64,000 bases of DNA from Thioalkalivibrio paradoxus (GTDB lineage Bacteria; Pseudomonadota; Gammaproteobacteria; Ectothiorhodospirales; Ectothiorhodospiraceae), in the NCBI GenBank assembly GCA_011390565.1, contig JAABSC010000002.1, forward strand, positions 186,001 to 250,000. The letters run 5' to 3'. The notes below the pieces were generated by a model that was not told the DNA's origin, searched no databases, and saw nothing but the letters and a program-made list of their open reading frames with translations. Each line of letters begins with the position of its first letter. Within the stretch, counting starts at the first letter, position 1. The position numbers and the translations under genes were made by a program. Shown piece by piece: positions 8,926-17,572 of the stretch.

Positions 8926-8948
8926 AGGCCACCCGGTGGAGGTGGCCT
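8926..8948 (-). terminator. Intrinsic terminator for tRNA-Arg (possibly bidirectional)
   Basis: Perfect 8-bp stem AGGCCACC/GGTGGCCT with a 7-base loop, 16 bases beyond the CCA end of tRNA-Arg. On the minus strand ATTTCGTTATTG follows; on the plus strand AAGTCTTTATTTTTT follows. The second looks like the better T-run, so it may also end any plus-strand transcript such as the 42-codon ORF. Confidence 0.65.
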
Positions 8949-8964
8949 AAGTCTTTATTTTTTA

Positions 8965-9041
8965 TGGCGCGCCCGGAAGGATTCGAACCTCCGACCACCT
9001 GGTTCGTAGCCAGGTACTCTATCCAGCTGAGCTACGGGCGC
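8965..9041 (-). tRNA. tRNA-Arg (anticodon ACG)
   Basis: A 77-base cloverleaf on the minus strand. The acceptor arms GCGCCCG and CGGGCGC pair fully, the discriminator base is G, and CCA is encoded. The D-arm reads AGCTCAGCTGGATAGAGT, the anticodon stem CCTGG/CCAGG encloses loop CTACGAA (anticodon ACG, whose A is normally converted to inosine to read CGU/CGC/CGA), and the T-arm carries GGTTCGAATCC. It has its own promoter and terminator, so it is a single-gene unit. Confidence 0.97.
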
Positions 9042-9057
9042 GGGATTTAAGGCGCGC

Positions 9058-9086
9058 ATTATCTCGGTCTGCGGCGAATAGTGCAA
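9058..9086 (-). promoter_or_regulatory. Sigma70 promoter of tRNA-Arg with GC-rich discriminator
   Basis: On the minus strand TTGCAC (9086-9081) and GATAAT (9063-9058) are separated by exactly 17 bases, 16 bases before the mature tRNA 5' end. The GCGCGCC that follows the -10 box is the GC-rich discriminator typical of stringently controlled stable-RNA promoters. Confidence 0.75.
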
Positions 9087-9126
9087 GCATGTGCTGCGGT
9101 TGGTCGGGTGTCCCGGTTTCGGGAAC

Positions 9127-9849
9127 TCAACCGCTGGTGGGCTTGCGCACGGGTCCGTACGGAGAATGGCGCAGACGGTCGTGTTCGTGCATGCGGTAGT
9201 GGACGAACGGCTCCAACTGGTCGAAGTGCAGGAAGGGATTGCCTTCGCGCTCCTCTTCCAGGGTCGAGGTGGTTTTTTCCGAGTAGTTGTGGCCGGGGTG
9301 GATGCAGGTGTGTGCGGGCAGTCCGGTGCGCAGATCCGTCAGGGTGTGGAACATCTGTTCGGGGTTGCCACCGGACAGGTCGCAACGGCCGCAGCCGAAT
9401 ACGAAGAGGGTGTCCCCGGTGATCAGATCATCACCCGCGGGCAGATGGAAACAGGCCGATCCGGGTGTGTGCCCCGGGGTGTGCAGGAACTGGATCTCGG
9501 TCTCGCCGAGTTGCAGACGGTCCCCGCCGTGGTGCAGCTCGGGCTTCTCCAGGGCTTGGCCCCAGAAGTCGGCCTCGGGTTTGAGCAGATGCAGCCGTGC
9601 GCTCGGCGCGGCTTCGAGCACCTGCTCGATTCCGTTGATGTGATCGTGGTGGCTGTGGGTCAGTAACACGTCAGTGATGCGCAGTCCGTGCTGCTCAGCC
9701 AGTGCCAGGATCTCGGCCGGTTCCCAGGCGGGATCGACGATTGCCGCGCGCCGGGTGGCGCGATCCTCGATCACATAGATGAAGTTCTCCATCGGCCCGA
9801 GTTCGAGGGCATGGATTCGGTAGGGCGGCTGCACGGCGGAATCGGTCAT
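9127..9849 (-). CDS. Metallo-beta-lactamase-fold hydrolase, glyoxalase II-like
   Basis: Cytoplasmic zinc hydrolase of 240 residues, similar to hydroxyacylglutathione hydrolases (GloB/GloC) that release D-lactate from lactoylglutathione. The dinuclear metal motif HSHHDH is at residues 65-70. The next metal-ligand region is HTPGHTPGS, a later Asp lies in LITGDTLFVFGCGRCDL, and a final His in HPGHNY. The C-terminal segment after that His is longer than in minimal GloC proteins and resembles the glutathione-binding tail of GloB. The C-terminus lies 40 bases upstream of the tRNA promoter. A persulfide dioxygenase (ETHE1-like) role is possible in this fold but less likely from the CGRCDL wording. 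Confidence 0.82.
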   Translation of the reverse strand: MTDSAVQPPYRIHALELGPMENFIYVIEDRATRRAAIVDPAWEPAEILALAEQHGLRITDVLLTHSHHDHINGIEQVLEAAPSARLHLLKPEADFWGQALEKPELHHGGDRLQLGETEIQFLHTPGHTPGSACFHLPAGDDLITGDTLFVFGCGRCDLSGGNPEQMFHTLTDLRTGLPAHTCIHPGHNYSEKTTSTLEEEREGNPFLHFDQLEPFVHYRMHEHDRLRHSPYGPVRKPTSG

Positions 9850-9920
9850 GGTTTCGGCGCGTTGGGTTTTCCTGGGCTCAGGATACGAGGGTGGCGCAAA
9901 GAAAGACCGGGCGCAAACGC

Positions 9921-9953
9921 AAAAAAGCCCGCCGGGCTTGCGCCGGGCGGGCT
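9921..9953 (-). terminator. Strong intrinsic terminator after the DUF2892 gene
   Basis: An 8-bp GC stem AGCCCGCC/GGCGGGCT with a 12-base loop is followed on the minus strand by six T residues. It sits 22 bases after the stop codon of the DUF2892 gene. Confidence 0.85.
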
Positions 9954-9975
9954 CGGATCACGGTTGGTGACTGGC

Positions 9976-10179
9976 TCAGTTAAAGGCCGGACCCGGATTC
10001 ACGCCCATCTTCTTGAGGATCAGGGCCAGCGGGCAGAACCCGGTGAATGCGGACTGCAGCAGGTTGAGACCGACAAAGCCGGTGAGCAGCAACCAGGCCG
10101 GGCTGAACTGCCAGGCGAGCAGGGCGCTGATGAGGACGACGGCGCCGGCGACGGCGAGAACGAGTTGATCAATACGCAT
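9976..10179 (-). CDS. Small DUF2892 (YgaP-type) membrane protein
   Basis: A 67-residue protein with two adjacent hydrophobic helices (about residues 5-22 and 28-46) and the family signature [21 protein letters not shown], which is the DUF2892 domain also found at the C-terminus of the rhodanese YgaP. Its standalone form is common near sulfur-metabolism genes, but no rhodanese is adjacent here. An AGGAG-like site (AGAGGAGCTTCTC) precedes the ATG. It lies downstream of citrate synthase on the same strand with a 120-base gap and ends at a strong terminator. The biochemical role is unknown. Confidence 0.85.
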   Translation of the reverse strand: MRIDQLVLAVAGAVVLISALLAWQFSPAWLLLTGFVGLNLLQSAFTGFCPLALILKKMGVNPGPAFN

Positions 10180-10299
10180 GAGAAGCTCCTCTATAAGTTG
10201 GTGCTAATGTACGCTTCGATGGAAGCGGCTGCAAGGCTCCATACAAGTCACATGGCTTACCCGGCGCCCCGACGTGTGTCCCGTCCGAACGTCGTGGAA

Positions 10300-11598
10300 T
10301 CAACGGTTTTCGATGGACACGTACTCGCGCTGCTTGTGTCCGTCGTAGAGCTGGCGCGGGCGGCCGATGCGGGATTCGGGATCCTGCATCATTTCGTTCC
10401 AATGCGAGATCCAACCCACCGTGCGGGCCAGAGCGAAGATCACGGTGAACATGTTCAGCGGAATGCCCATCGCCCTCAGGATGATCCCCGAGTAGAAGTC
10501 GACGTTCGGGTACAGCTTGCGCTCCACGAAATATTCGTCTTCGGTTGCGACCTTTTCGAGCTTGAGCGCGACCTCGAAGAGCGGGTCCTGGTCGCCAGGC
10601 ATTTCGGCGAGCAGCTTGTGGCACATCTCGCGGATGATCTTCGCGCGGGGATCGAAGTTCTTGTAGACCCGGTGGCCGAAGCCCATCAGTCGGAACGGAT
10701 CGTCCTTGTCCTTGGCGCGGGCGATGAATTCGTCGACCGTCTTCCCGCTGTGCACGATTTCTTCGAGCATCATCACCACCTTCTCGTTGGCGCCGCCATG
10801 CAGCGGCCCCCAGAGGGATGCGATGCCCGCGGAGATGGCGGCAAAGGGGTTGGCCTCGGAGCTTCCGGACAGCCGTACGGTCGACGTCGATGCGTTCTGT
10901 TCGTGGTCCGCGTGCAGGATCAGGATCAGGTCCAGCGCACGGACGAAAATGGGGTCCGGTTCGTAGGTGCTCGTGGGCACCCCGAACATCATCGCAAGAA
11001 AGTTTCCCGTGTAGGACAGCCGGTTCTTCGGGTACATGAACGGTTGTCCGTTCGCATACTTGTAGGACCAGGCGGCGATGGTGGGCATCTTGGAGATCAG
11101 GCGGTGCGCCGAGATCTTGCGATGCTCGGGGTTATGTACATCGGTGGCGTCGTGGTAGAAGGCGGACAGCGCGCCGACCACGCCGACCATGATCGCCATC
11201 GGATGCGCATCATGCCGGAAACCGTCGTAAAACCCCCGGACCGCCTCATGCATCATCGAGTGTTCCTTGATGATGCGCGAGAAATCGTGGAGTTCGTCGG
11301 AAGAGGGCAGTTCCCCGTTCAGGAGGAGGTAGCACACCTCGAGATAGGTGCTCTGCTCGGCCAGTTCTTCGATCGGGTACCCGCGGTACAGCAGTTGCCC
11401 CTTGTCGCCGTCGATGAAGGTGATCGCGCTGCGGCAACTGGCGGTCGACATGAAGCCTGGATCATAGGTGAAGTAGCCCAGTTCCTTGTACAGCGTGCGG
11501 ATGTCGATGCATTCCGGCCCGTGACTGCCCGGGTGGACGGGCAGTTCGATGGTTTTGCCGGTGGCGTTGTCGGTGAGCGTTACGGTTTTCGAAGTCAT
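10300..11598 (-). CDS. gltA: Citrate synthase (type II, hexameric)
   Basis: Condenses oxaloacetate with acetyl-CoA at the entry of the TCA cycle. The 432-residue protein has the bacterial N-terminal beta domain, the motif [11 protein letters not shown], and the active-site region [17 protein letters not shown]. The catalytic His and Asp are in the conserved segments [10 protein letters not shown] and near [10 protein letters not shown]. The start is ATG 11598 with AAGGAG 6 nt upstream; an in-frame ATG 5 codons earlier lacks a site. It is monocistronic or paired only loosely with the DUF2892 gene. Confidence 0.96.
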   Translation of the reverse strand: MTSKTVTLTDNATGKTIELPVHPGSHGPECIDIRTLYKELGYFTYDPGFMSTASCRSAITFIDGDKGQLLYRGYPIEELAEQSTYLEVCYLLLNGELPSSDELHDFSRIIKEHSMMHEAVRGFYDGFRHDAHPMAIMVGVVGALSAFYHDATDVHNPEHRKISAHRLISKMPTIAAWSYKYANGQPFMYPKNRLSYTGNFLAMMFGVPTSTYEPDPIFVRALDLILILHADHEQNASTSTVRLSGSSEANPFAAISAGIASLWGPLHGGANEKVVMMLEEIVHSGKTVDEFIARAKDKDDPFRLMGFGHRVYKNFDPRAKIIREMCHKLLAEMPGDQDPLFEVALKLEKVATEDEYFVERKLYPNVDFYSGIILRAMGIPLNMFTVIFALARTVGWISHWNEMMQDPESRIGRPRQLYDGHKQREYVSIENR

Positions 11599-11688
11599 TG
11601 AAGCTCCTTGCATGTCCCGGGCACGGGGCTGGCGGGCCTACTCGTTCCAGTCAGTGTAGAGGGTTTTCGTGCACTGCACCATGAACGG

Positions 11689-12366
11689 TCAGAGGTGCAG
11701 GCCGAGCAGGTCGGCCAGTTCCCCGCTGGAGAGCACGTGGCAATAGATCATGTTGAGCACCTCGAGTTCATGGCGGTGCAGTTCGTCGGTTCCGGCCGCG
11801 CAGGCGTCCTCCACCAGAAGGACATTGAAACTCTCGTCGGCCAGGCTGCGTACCGTGGACGATATACATTGATCGGTGTAGATGCCGGTGACCACCACGT
11901 TGCGCACGCCAAGATTGTGCAGCACCAGGCGCAGATTGGTGCCGGTCAGTGCACTGTCGGTGGTCTTGGTCACCACGATTTCGCCGGGGTCCGGCGCGAC
12001 CTCGGGCGCAATCTGCGAAGCCTCGGAATCCAGAGGCATCAGCAGGTTGTTCCAGCCAGGCATTTTCTGGCTCAGCGAACGGTCCCGGCCGTCCTCGAGC
12101 AGGCAGGAGATCCGGGCGTGCAGCACGTCCATCTCGGCTCCGCGGAAGGCCTGTTGCAGGCCGCGCAGCGTGGGCAGGACCGTAGCGCGCATGCGCTCGT
12201 GAAAGGGCGCCCAGCGCGCGCGTTCGGGCGGGGTGGCCGGCAACGCCAGGCCGTAGTTCTGCACGTCGATGCAGAGCAGGGCGGTCTCATGGCGTTCCAG
12301 CACCGGATCGTCCGGCTCCGGGGCGTCCGCATAGTAGAACGAACGATAATCGGTCTTCCAGTTCAT
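11689..12366 (-). CDS. Isochorismatase-family cysteine hydrolase
   Basis: A 225-residue member of the isochorismatase-like alpha/beta hydrolases, which cleave isochorismate, nicotinamide or carbamoyl-type substrates. The likely catalytic triad is present: Asp in LLCIDVQNYG, Lys in IVVTKTTDSAL and Cys in GIYTDQCISSTVR. The start is ATG 12366 with GGAGG 5 nt upstream; a longer frame to 12414 has no such site. It is divergent from the membrane ClpP-like gene and convergent with nothing; the substrate cannot be told. Confidence 0.85.
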   Translation of the reverse strand: MNWKTDYRSFYYADAPEPDDPVLERHETALLCIDVQNYGLALPATPPERARWAPFHERMRATVLPTLRGLQQAFRGAEMDVLHARISCLLEDGRDRSLSQKMPGWNNLLMPLDSEASQIAPEVAPDPGEIVVTKTTDSALTGTNLRLVLHNLGVRNVVVTGIYTDQCISSTVRSLADESFNVLLVEDACAAGTDELHRHELEVLNMIYCHVLSSGELADLLGLHL

Positions 12367-12608
12367 CGCGACCTCCGGCCGTCGAGCGGGGCCTGGGTGT
12401 GTCGGGAAAGACAAGCATGAACCATGCCCGGACGCATGGCCAGAAGTGCCGCAGCGGATTCCGGATGGTCGGCTGAGATGCCCGTGGCCGGGATGGGGAA
12501 CGTTGCGCCCCAGGTTCCGGGTACCGCAGCATATCCGGGGTCGCTGAATCGGTGCGAAATGCCGGGCGGGCTTCGGTCCCGTTGGGCAGATCCCCGGGCT
12601 TCAAGAGG

Positions 12609-13550
12609 ATGGTTGTACGGTTGAATTACATTGCACGTCATTGGCGCGGGGAACTGAGCCTGGCGGTGTCGTTCTGGGTCAACTTCGTGGCCCTGAATCT
12701 GCTCCTTCTGGCGGCTCGTCCCATGCTCCAGCAAGAGTTGGTAGCCCTTTCGCTGGATGATGACCCGCGATGGATGGCGCGGTTTGCCCTGCTGAACGTG
12801 GTTTTCGTCTACGGCATCATCTATCCGTGGCAGCTTGTCGGCGTATGGCGCGCGGCGCGGCGGTACCGCGTCACCCGGCCCCGTCTCCGGTGGGATCTGG
12901 CGAGTCAGGTTGCCGTGGCCTTGAGCCTGTTGATCACGGCGGCCACGGTGGTGCCCTCGGCGCACACCTATCGGGACATTGTCAGTATCGGTTTCGGCCC
13001 GGACCGCTATGGCGCGTTCAGCGTACGCCGCACCGGTGACAACGATGCGCTCCTTCATTTCGAGGGGTATCTCGGTTACCAGGCGGCACGTGAGGTGCGC
13101 GCGGCCCTCGGCGAGGATCCGCCAGTGCAGGCCATCGTGCTGGACAGTCCCGGTGGCTGGATCGCTTCCGGGCGGGGTCTCGCGCGGGTGATCGAGGAAG
13201 CCGATCTGGACACCTATTCGTTCGCGGGCTGTCATTCGGCCTGCGTCACGGCATTCCTGGCCGGACGAAACCGCTACCTCGCGGACGAAGCGCGGCTGGG
13301 CTTTCACCAATACGCCGTTCCCTTCGAGGGACTGGACGCCTATTCCAGCATGACGGTCGAACAGTACAGGGACCTCCAGTATTACCGGCGCCAGGGGGTT
13401 CGGCCGGAGTTCCTGGCGCGGCTGTTTCAGGCGCCGCATGAAGATGCCTGGTTCCCTACCCAGCGTGAGTTGATCGCCGCGCGGGCGATTTCGGGGGTGG
13501 TGCGCTCGGAAGAGGTATTGTTCGGATGGCCTGCCGACGTTTCTGAATGA
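12609..13550 (+). CDS. Membrane protein with ClpP-like (COG3904-type) domain
   Basis: A protein of about 313 residues. The N-terminal half holds three to four hydrophobic helices (about residues 14-32, 57-75 and 95-115). The C-terminal half is a ClpP/crotonase-fold domain with VLDSPGGWIASG followed by AGCHSACVTAFLAG, where Ser at about residue 210 is the likely nucleophile, and GFHQY where the His would act as base. This layout resembles periplasmic ClpP-like proteins of COG3904, whose substrates are not known. The start is uncertain: the ATG at 12609 has AAGAGG directly against it, and a TTG at 12621 is better spaced. Confidence 0.65.
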   Translation: MVVRLNYIARHWRGELSLAVSFWVNFVALNLLLLAARPMLQQELVALSLDDDPRWMARFALLNVVFVYGIIYPWQLVGVWRAARRYRVTRPRLRWDLASQVAVALSLLITAATVVPSAHTYRDIVSIGFGPDRYGAFSVRRTGDNDALLHFEGYLGYQAAREVRAALGEDPPVQAIVLDSPGGWIASGRGLARVIEEADLDTYSFAGCHSACVTAFLAGRNRYLADEARLGFHQYAVPFEGLDAYSSMTVEQYRDLQYYRRQGVRPEFLARLFQAPHEDAWFPTQRELIAARAISGVVRSEEVLFGWPADVSE

Positions 13551-13601
13551 CCACATCGGCGGATCGCGCTCGCGTTCGCCCCGGACCGGACGCGAACGGG
13601 C

Positions 13602-13883
13602 TCAGTCCGCGGCCTTTGATTTGCCCGATCCGGAGTGCTCGGCGCGCAACTCCTTGACCCGATCAAGGCCTTTCAAGCGCTGTGCGTGCACCACATCCAG
13701 CTTCGCCTGCACTTCGTGGCGCTCATCCTGGTCAAGATCCCTGTCGAGTTCCTCGCGCAGATGCTTTTCCTTGTCCTTCAGTTTTTTCAGCACCTCGCGA
13801 ATCGACTTCATTTCCTCGCGCTGGCTGGCTTTGTCCTGACCGAGAAAGTGCCCCAGTTTTTCCAGCAGGGTTCGCGTTTTCAT
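13602..13883 (-). CDS. Small charged coiled-coil protein
   Basis: A 93-residue, very polar protein with long runs of Lys, Glu, Arg and Asp in heptad-like spacing from about residue 15 to 80, so it should form a coiled coil. There is no signal peptide or membrane segment and I recognise no family. The ATG overlaps the stop of the upstream Na/Pi cotransporter by 4 nt (ATGA), so it is co-translated with it and may be an accessory or regulatory partner; that link is only inferred from coupling. Confidence 0.65.
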   Translation of the reverse strand: MKTRTLLEKLGHFLGQDKASQREEMKSIREVLKKLKDKEKHLREELDRDLDQDERHEVQAKLDVVHAQRLKGLDRVKELRAEHSGSGKSKAAD

Positions 13884-15721
13884 GGCGTGAGGTCTCTGTG
13901 GTTCGGCTCGTAGACCGTGCTGCGCGCCGCGTTCGCGATGCGCGCGAGGTCCTGCTCGTCCAGCGCCAGGCGCTCGCCGGCAATACGCTCGGTCTGCTCC
14001 GGGGAGATCAGCAGCGCGCGGCTGGCCTCGATGAGGTTCTCGCCCACACCAAAGGCATATCCCGCATCGTTGATGATCGATGTGGCCACGTAGGGTGCCA
14101 GGCGACGCGAGCGGATCATCTGGTTGATGCTTTCCATGTTCCTGCGGTGTTCCGTCTGCAACGCAAGCCTAAGCGGATCCAATGACAAACTGGTGACAGC
14201 TCCGGGTTCCTCGGTACGGAGGACCTGGATCTCGCGCAGCAGCTTGGCGATCTGGATACGCAGCGCGTCGTACCGCTCCCGGATGGCGGGATCCGGGGAC
14301 ATGCCGTGCCGCGTGAGATTCTTGCGGAGATGCTTCGTGGCTTTTACGGCTTCCACGATGTCGTGGCTGGCCTCCTGCAGCTGATTCAGCTGTTGAGTCC
14401 ACTCTTCGGTCAGCTCGCGTTGCTGGACTTCGCCGATAAAAGCCACGATCGCACTGTGCAGGCTCTTGATCTTGGTCTCGTACACCTCGTCAAGGTCCAG
14501 GGCAATCAGCCGCCGTGTTCCCCGGACCGCTTCGGTGAGCGACTGCCGGGAATCGATGACCGAGCGTCTGAGACCGATCCCGAGGGCAATCAGGCCGTAG
14601 GCGTTGTCGTAGAGGTGCCCCACCTCGTTGCGTACGGCCGAGACGGCGGTGGCGGGTGTTTTCAGAGCCTCGGGATACAGGAATCGCGGCTGCTCTGCGG
14701 GCTTTCGGGTGAAGGTGATGTGCCGGGTCAGCAGCCGTTCCATCACCCCCACAAAGGGAGCCAGCATGACCACCCCGAGCAGATTGAACAGCGTGTGGAA
14801 CAGGGCCAGCTTCAGCAGGAAATCATCCTCCGCGATCCCGACCAGGTCGGCCACCCGGTCGACGGTCCAGGCCATTTGCTGAATCAGCAGGATCGCTGCC
14901 GCAGCGGTCAAAAGGTTGAAGAGGACATGGGCGGCAGCCAGGCGTCGGCCCCCAACAGCGGCTGTCCAGCCGCCGATCACCGCTGTGATGGTGGTGCCGA
15001 GATTCGCGCCGATGGCCAGCGCCAGCGCGTTTTCGTAGCTGACCTGCCCCGTCGCCAATGCCGCGATGATCAGCAGCAGTGTCGCGTGACTGGACTGCAT
15101 CACGAATGTGGCCGCCATGCCCAGCAGGGTGAACAGCAGAACACCCGTAATTCCCGGAACGGAATAAGCCGCCAGATCGAACCGCGCCTGGAAGGGCTCG
15201 AAGCCCTCTTTCATGAAGTGAATGCCGAGGAACAGGAAGGCCAGCCCCAGCAGAAGGTATCCGAGGCCCTTGAGTGTCCGCCCCTGATTGAAGAGCAGGA
15301 TGACCCCGAACACGAGCATGGGCATGGCATAGGCGGCAATATCGACGCGAAGTCCGAATCCGGCAATCAGCCAGGCCCCCGTGGTGGTCCCCAGGTTGGC
15401 ACCCATGATGATGCCGATACCGCCCGCCAGCGTGATCATTTCGGCGCTGACGAAGGAGATGGTGAGCAGGGAAATCAGCGTGCTCGACTGCATCACCGTG
15501 GTGGTGGCGATCCCGAAGCCGATGGCCTTCCACAACCGGCTGGTGGATCGTCGCAGCGCATTCTCGAGGGGGCCGCCCGTGAAGGTTTTGAATCCTGTTT
15601 CCAGCGACCGCATGCCAAACATGAACAGCGCGATCCCGGCCGCGATTTCGCTGAGATCCGGGCTGATCCAGAACGTGTAGCCCAGGAGCAGGAAAATCGC
15701 CGCCAGCCAGAGCCTTTGCAT
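13880..15721 (-). CDS. Na/phosphate cotransporter with PhoU-like domain (NptA/YjbB family)
   Basis: An inner-membrane protein of 613 residues. The first roughly 330 residues are hydrophobic and hold the two inverted Na/Pi-cotransporter repeats, each with the QSS signature (TTTVMQSSTLISLLT and ATFVMQSSHATLLLI) and the GANLGTT motif that recurs twice. The rest is a helical PhoU-like domain. Such proteins move phosphate with sodium and are often exporters in bacteria. The start is ATG 15721, 4 bases after the mnmH stop; the longer frame to 16006 lies inside mnmH and is rejected. mnmH, this gene and the coiled-coil gene look like one operon. Confidence 0.88.
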   Translation of the reverse strand: MQRLWLAAIFLLLGYTFWISPDLSEIAAGIALFMFGMRSLETGFKTFTGGPLENALRRSTSRLWKAIGFGIATTTVMQSSTLISLLTISFVSAEMITLAGGIGIIMGANLGTTTGAWLIAGFGLRVDIAAYAMPMLVFGVILLFNQGRTLKGLGYLLLGLAFLFLGIHFMKEGFEPFQARFDLAAYSVPGITGVLLFTLLGMAATFVMQSSHATLLLIIAALATGQVSYENALALAIGANLGTTITAVIGGWTAAVGGRRLAAAHVLFNLLTAAAAILLIQQMAWTVDRVADLVGIAEDDFLLKLALFHTLFNLLGVVMLAPFVGVMERLLTRHITFTRKPAEQPRFLYPEALKTPATAVSAVRNEVGHLYDNAYGLIALGIGLRRSVIDSRQSLTEAVRGTRRLIALDLDEVYETKIKSLHSAIVAFIGEVQQRELTEEWTQQLNQLQEASHDIVEAVKATKHLRKNLTRHGMSPDPAIRERYDALRIQIAKLLREIQVLRTEEPGAVTSLSLDPLRLALQTEHRRNMESINQMIRSRRLAPYVATSIINDAGYAFGVGENLIEASRALLISPEQTERIAGERLALDEQDLARIANAARSTVYEPNHRDLTP

Positions 15722-15725
15722 GGTT

Positions 15726-16871
15726 TCAGCCAGCTTCCTGACGTCGCTGCGCGGATCTGTCGGCGGATGTGGCCAGGAACTCCTGGACCTCGGCCCGCGT
15801 GCCGGTAAAGAGGATCGGCGCAATGCCCGCGCGGCGCTGTGCGGCGTGCGCGTAGAGCGGGTCGTAGTAGTCGACCAGGAGTGTGCGAATCCACGCCTCA
15901 TGCGCATCCGTGGATCCCGTTCGCTGTTGTTGCTGCAGTGCGTCCTGCAGTACCTGGCGCAACTGTGCATGCCGTTGGCCGCCCAGGCGGTTGCGGATCC
16001 GGTCAAGCGAGTTCAGCAGTTCCTCACCCAAGCGTTCCGGTGCCCGATCCGGTCCGTGGAAGCGGGCATATTCGTCGAGGGGCGACAGAACGTAGTCCTC
16101 GAGGGTGACCCGGACCCGGCTCTCCAGGGGCTCGTCGATCACCACGCGCGGTGCGGTGGTCATGCGCTGGAACAGCGCGGGCGGGATCAGCCGGTGTCCG
16201 ATCAGCTTGCTTTCGTCCTCAAGGATCACGGGCCCTGGAGTCGGAACCGCGTCTCCCGATTGCAGCTGCAGCCAGGCGATGGCGAGGCCGTTTTCGAAAT
16301 CGATCTGGGTCGGTTGGCCGCCGGGACGCCGACCGAACGCGGAGCCGCGGTGACGGGCAAGCCCCTCGAGATCAATGGCCCGGTCGAGAGACTCAATCAC
16401 GCGGGTCTTGCCGGAGCCGGTTCGCCCGGAAACAAGGGTCAGGGGCGTCTCGTTGGCAGCCTGTTCCAGGTGGTCGAGGAGATAACGGCGCATCGCCTTG
16501 TAGCCACCGCGAACCCGGGGGATGGGATACCCGGCTTCTTCGAGCCAGCGCTGCACCGTCGCCGAACGCATTCCGCCACGGAAGCAGTACACCTGGCCTT
16601 CGGGGTGCCGAAGGACCCAGTCGACCCAGCTCTGGATGCGGGTCTCCCGGAGCTGGCCGCTGACCAACTCGTGTCCCAGCGCCACGGCCGTCTGCGGACC
16701 CTGTTCCTTATAACAAAGACCCACCGTGTGGCGTTCGGTGTCATCCAGGAGGGGGAGATTGATCGCGCCGGGGAACGCTCCCTGCTGGAACTCGCAGGGG
16801 GCGCGCACATCCAATAGCGGTGTGCGCGATCGAAAAATCTCCGCATAATTCTCGTTGATTGCTGGGCTCAT
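15726..16871 (-). CDS. mnmH: tRNA 2-selenouridine synthase
   Basis: Replaces sulfur by selenium (through a geranylated intermediate) at the wobble uridine of tRNAs for Lys, Glu and Gln. The 381-residue protein has an N-terminal rhodanese domain with the catalytic Cys at residue 96 in VYCFRGGMRS, and a C-terminal P-loop GRTGSGKT at 149-156, the expected two-domain plan. It should need selenophosphate from SelD, which is not in the window. It heads a run with the Na/Pi transporter. Confidence 0.93.
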   Translation of the reverse strand: MSPAINENYAEIFRSRTPLLDVRAPCEFQQGAFPGAINLPLLDDTERHTVGLCYKEQGPQTAVALGHELVSGQLRETRIQSWVDWVLRHPEGQVYCFRGGMRSATVQRWLEEAGYPIPRVRGGYKAMRRYLLDHLEQAANETPLTLVSGRTGSGKTRVIESLDRAIDLEGLARHRGSAFGRRPGGQPTQIDFENGLAIAWLQLQSGDAVPTPGPVILEDESKLIGHRLIPPALFQRMTTAPRVVIDEPLESRVRVTLEDYVLSPLDEYARFHGPDRAPERLGEELLNSLDRIRNRLGGQRHAQLRQVLQDALQQQQRTGSTDAHEAWIRTLLVDYYDPLYAHAAQRRAGIAPILFTGTRAEVQEFLATSADRSAQRRQEAG

Positions 16872-16971
16872 GGCGTCTCCGGGATCAAGCTTAACGCGCG
16901 ATGGCGTTCATGCGCATCGCGAATTCGTCGCCGGATGACCGAAACGCGGTCCCGGAAACAGGAGGACTGCG

Positions 16972-17517
16972 ATGTTCAAGGTTTTGCTGACCATGGTTCT
17001 GGCCGCGGCGTTGTCGGGTTGCGCATCCTTGATGGGGCCCGCCGATCCCGCATCGCCGTTTTTCGCGGTTCCCGTGGGGTCGGTGCTGGTCCTGCATGAA
17101 CCGGTGCAGATTCCCCCCGAGCGCACGCGGGTCTGGTTCCAGGGAGGGCAGGCCACCTACGGTCGCAATTGGTACGAGCCGGCCTGCAACCTGGAGGTCA
17201 ACCTGCTCGATCGGCAGAACGCGCAGACCGTCGAGCCTGGACGCTTCACGGTTCGCCGGGTGCAGCAGATGATGGAGATGACCGATCTGGCCCCGATGGG
17301 ACGCCCGGCAACCGCAATGCGTGCCGCCAGCGTCGATGGCGATGGCATGAGTTACCTGTGGCTCGGCTTTCACCTGTGGCTGGAGAATCCGGATCAGCCG
17401 AATGTGCTTCGGTTGACGTGCATGGGCGAGTACGCCGCCGCCTGGGAGGTGGTTCCGCCGAGTGTCAACGAGATCCGGGAGGCGCTTGGGGAGGTTGCGA
17501 GTCTCGAACTGCCCTGA
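16972..17517 (+). CDS. Small outer-membrane-type lipoprotein of unknown family
   Basis: A 181-residue protein with a clear lipoprotein signal: a short hydrophobic stretch and lipobox LSGC at about residues 14-17, followed by Ala and Ser, which favours transport to the outer membrane. The mature part is rich in Trp, Tyr and Pro, with a motif (RVWFQGGQATYGRNWYEPAC) and two cysteines that could pair. GGAGG lies 7 nt before the ATG. I do not recognise the family. It is a single gene, convergent with the cytochrome gene at 17573. Confidence 0.75.
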   Translation: MFKVLLTMVLAAALSGCASLMGPADPASPFFAVPVGSVLVLHEPVQIPPERTRVWFQGGQATYGRNWYEPACNLEVNLLDRQNAQTVEPGRFTVRRVQQMMEMTDLAPMGRPATAMRAASVDGDGMSYLWLGFHLWLENPDQPNVLRLTCMGEYAAAWEVVPPSVNEIREALGEVASLELP

Positions 17518-17538
17518 GCTGGGGTTGCGGCAAGAAAC

Positions 17539-17567
17539 GGGGCGCCGGACGGATCGGCCGGCGCCCC
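17539..17567. terminator. Stem-loop between convergent genes
   Basis: A perfect 10-bp stem GGGGCGCCGG/CCGGCGCCCC with a 9-base loop lies between the convergent stop codons at 17517 and 17573. There is no T-run on either side, so it may act as a barrier or as the RNA-protecting end of both transcripts. Confidence 0.5.
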
Positions 17568-17572
17568 GGGCT

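Noticed and set aside
9688..11601. A 637-codon plus-strand frame
   Set aside because: Antisense to citrate synthase and the DUF2892 gene; no signature.
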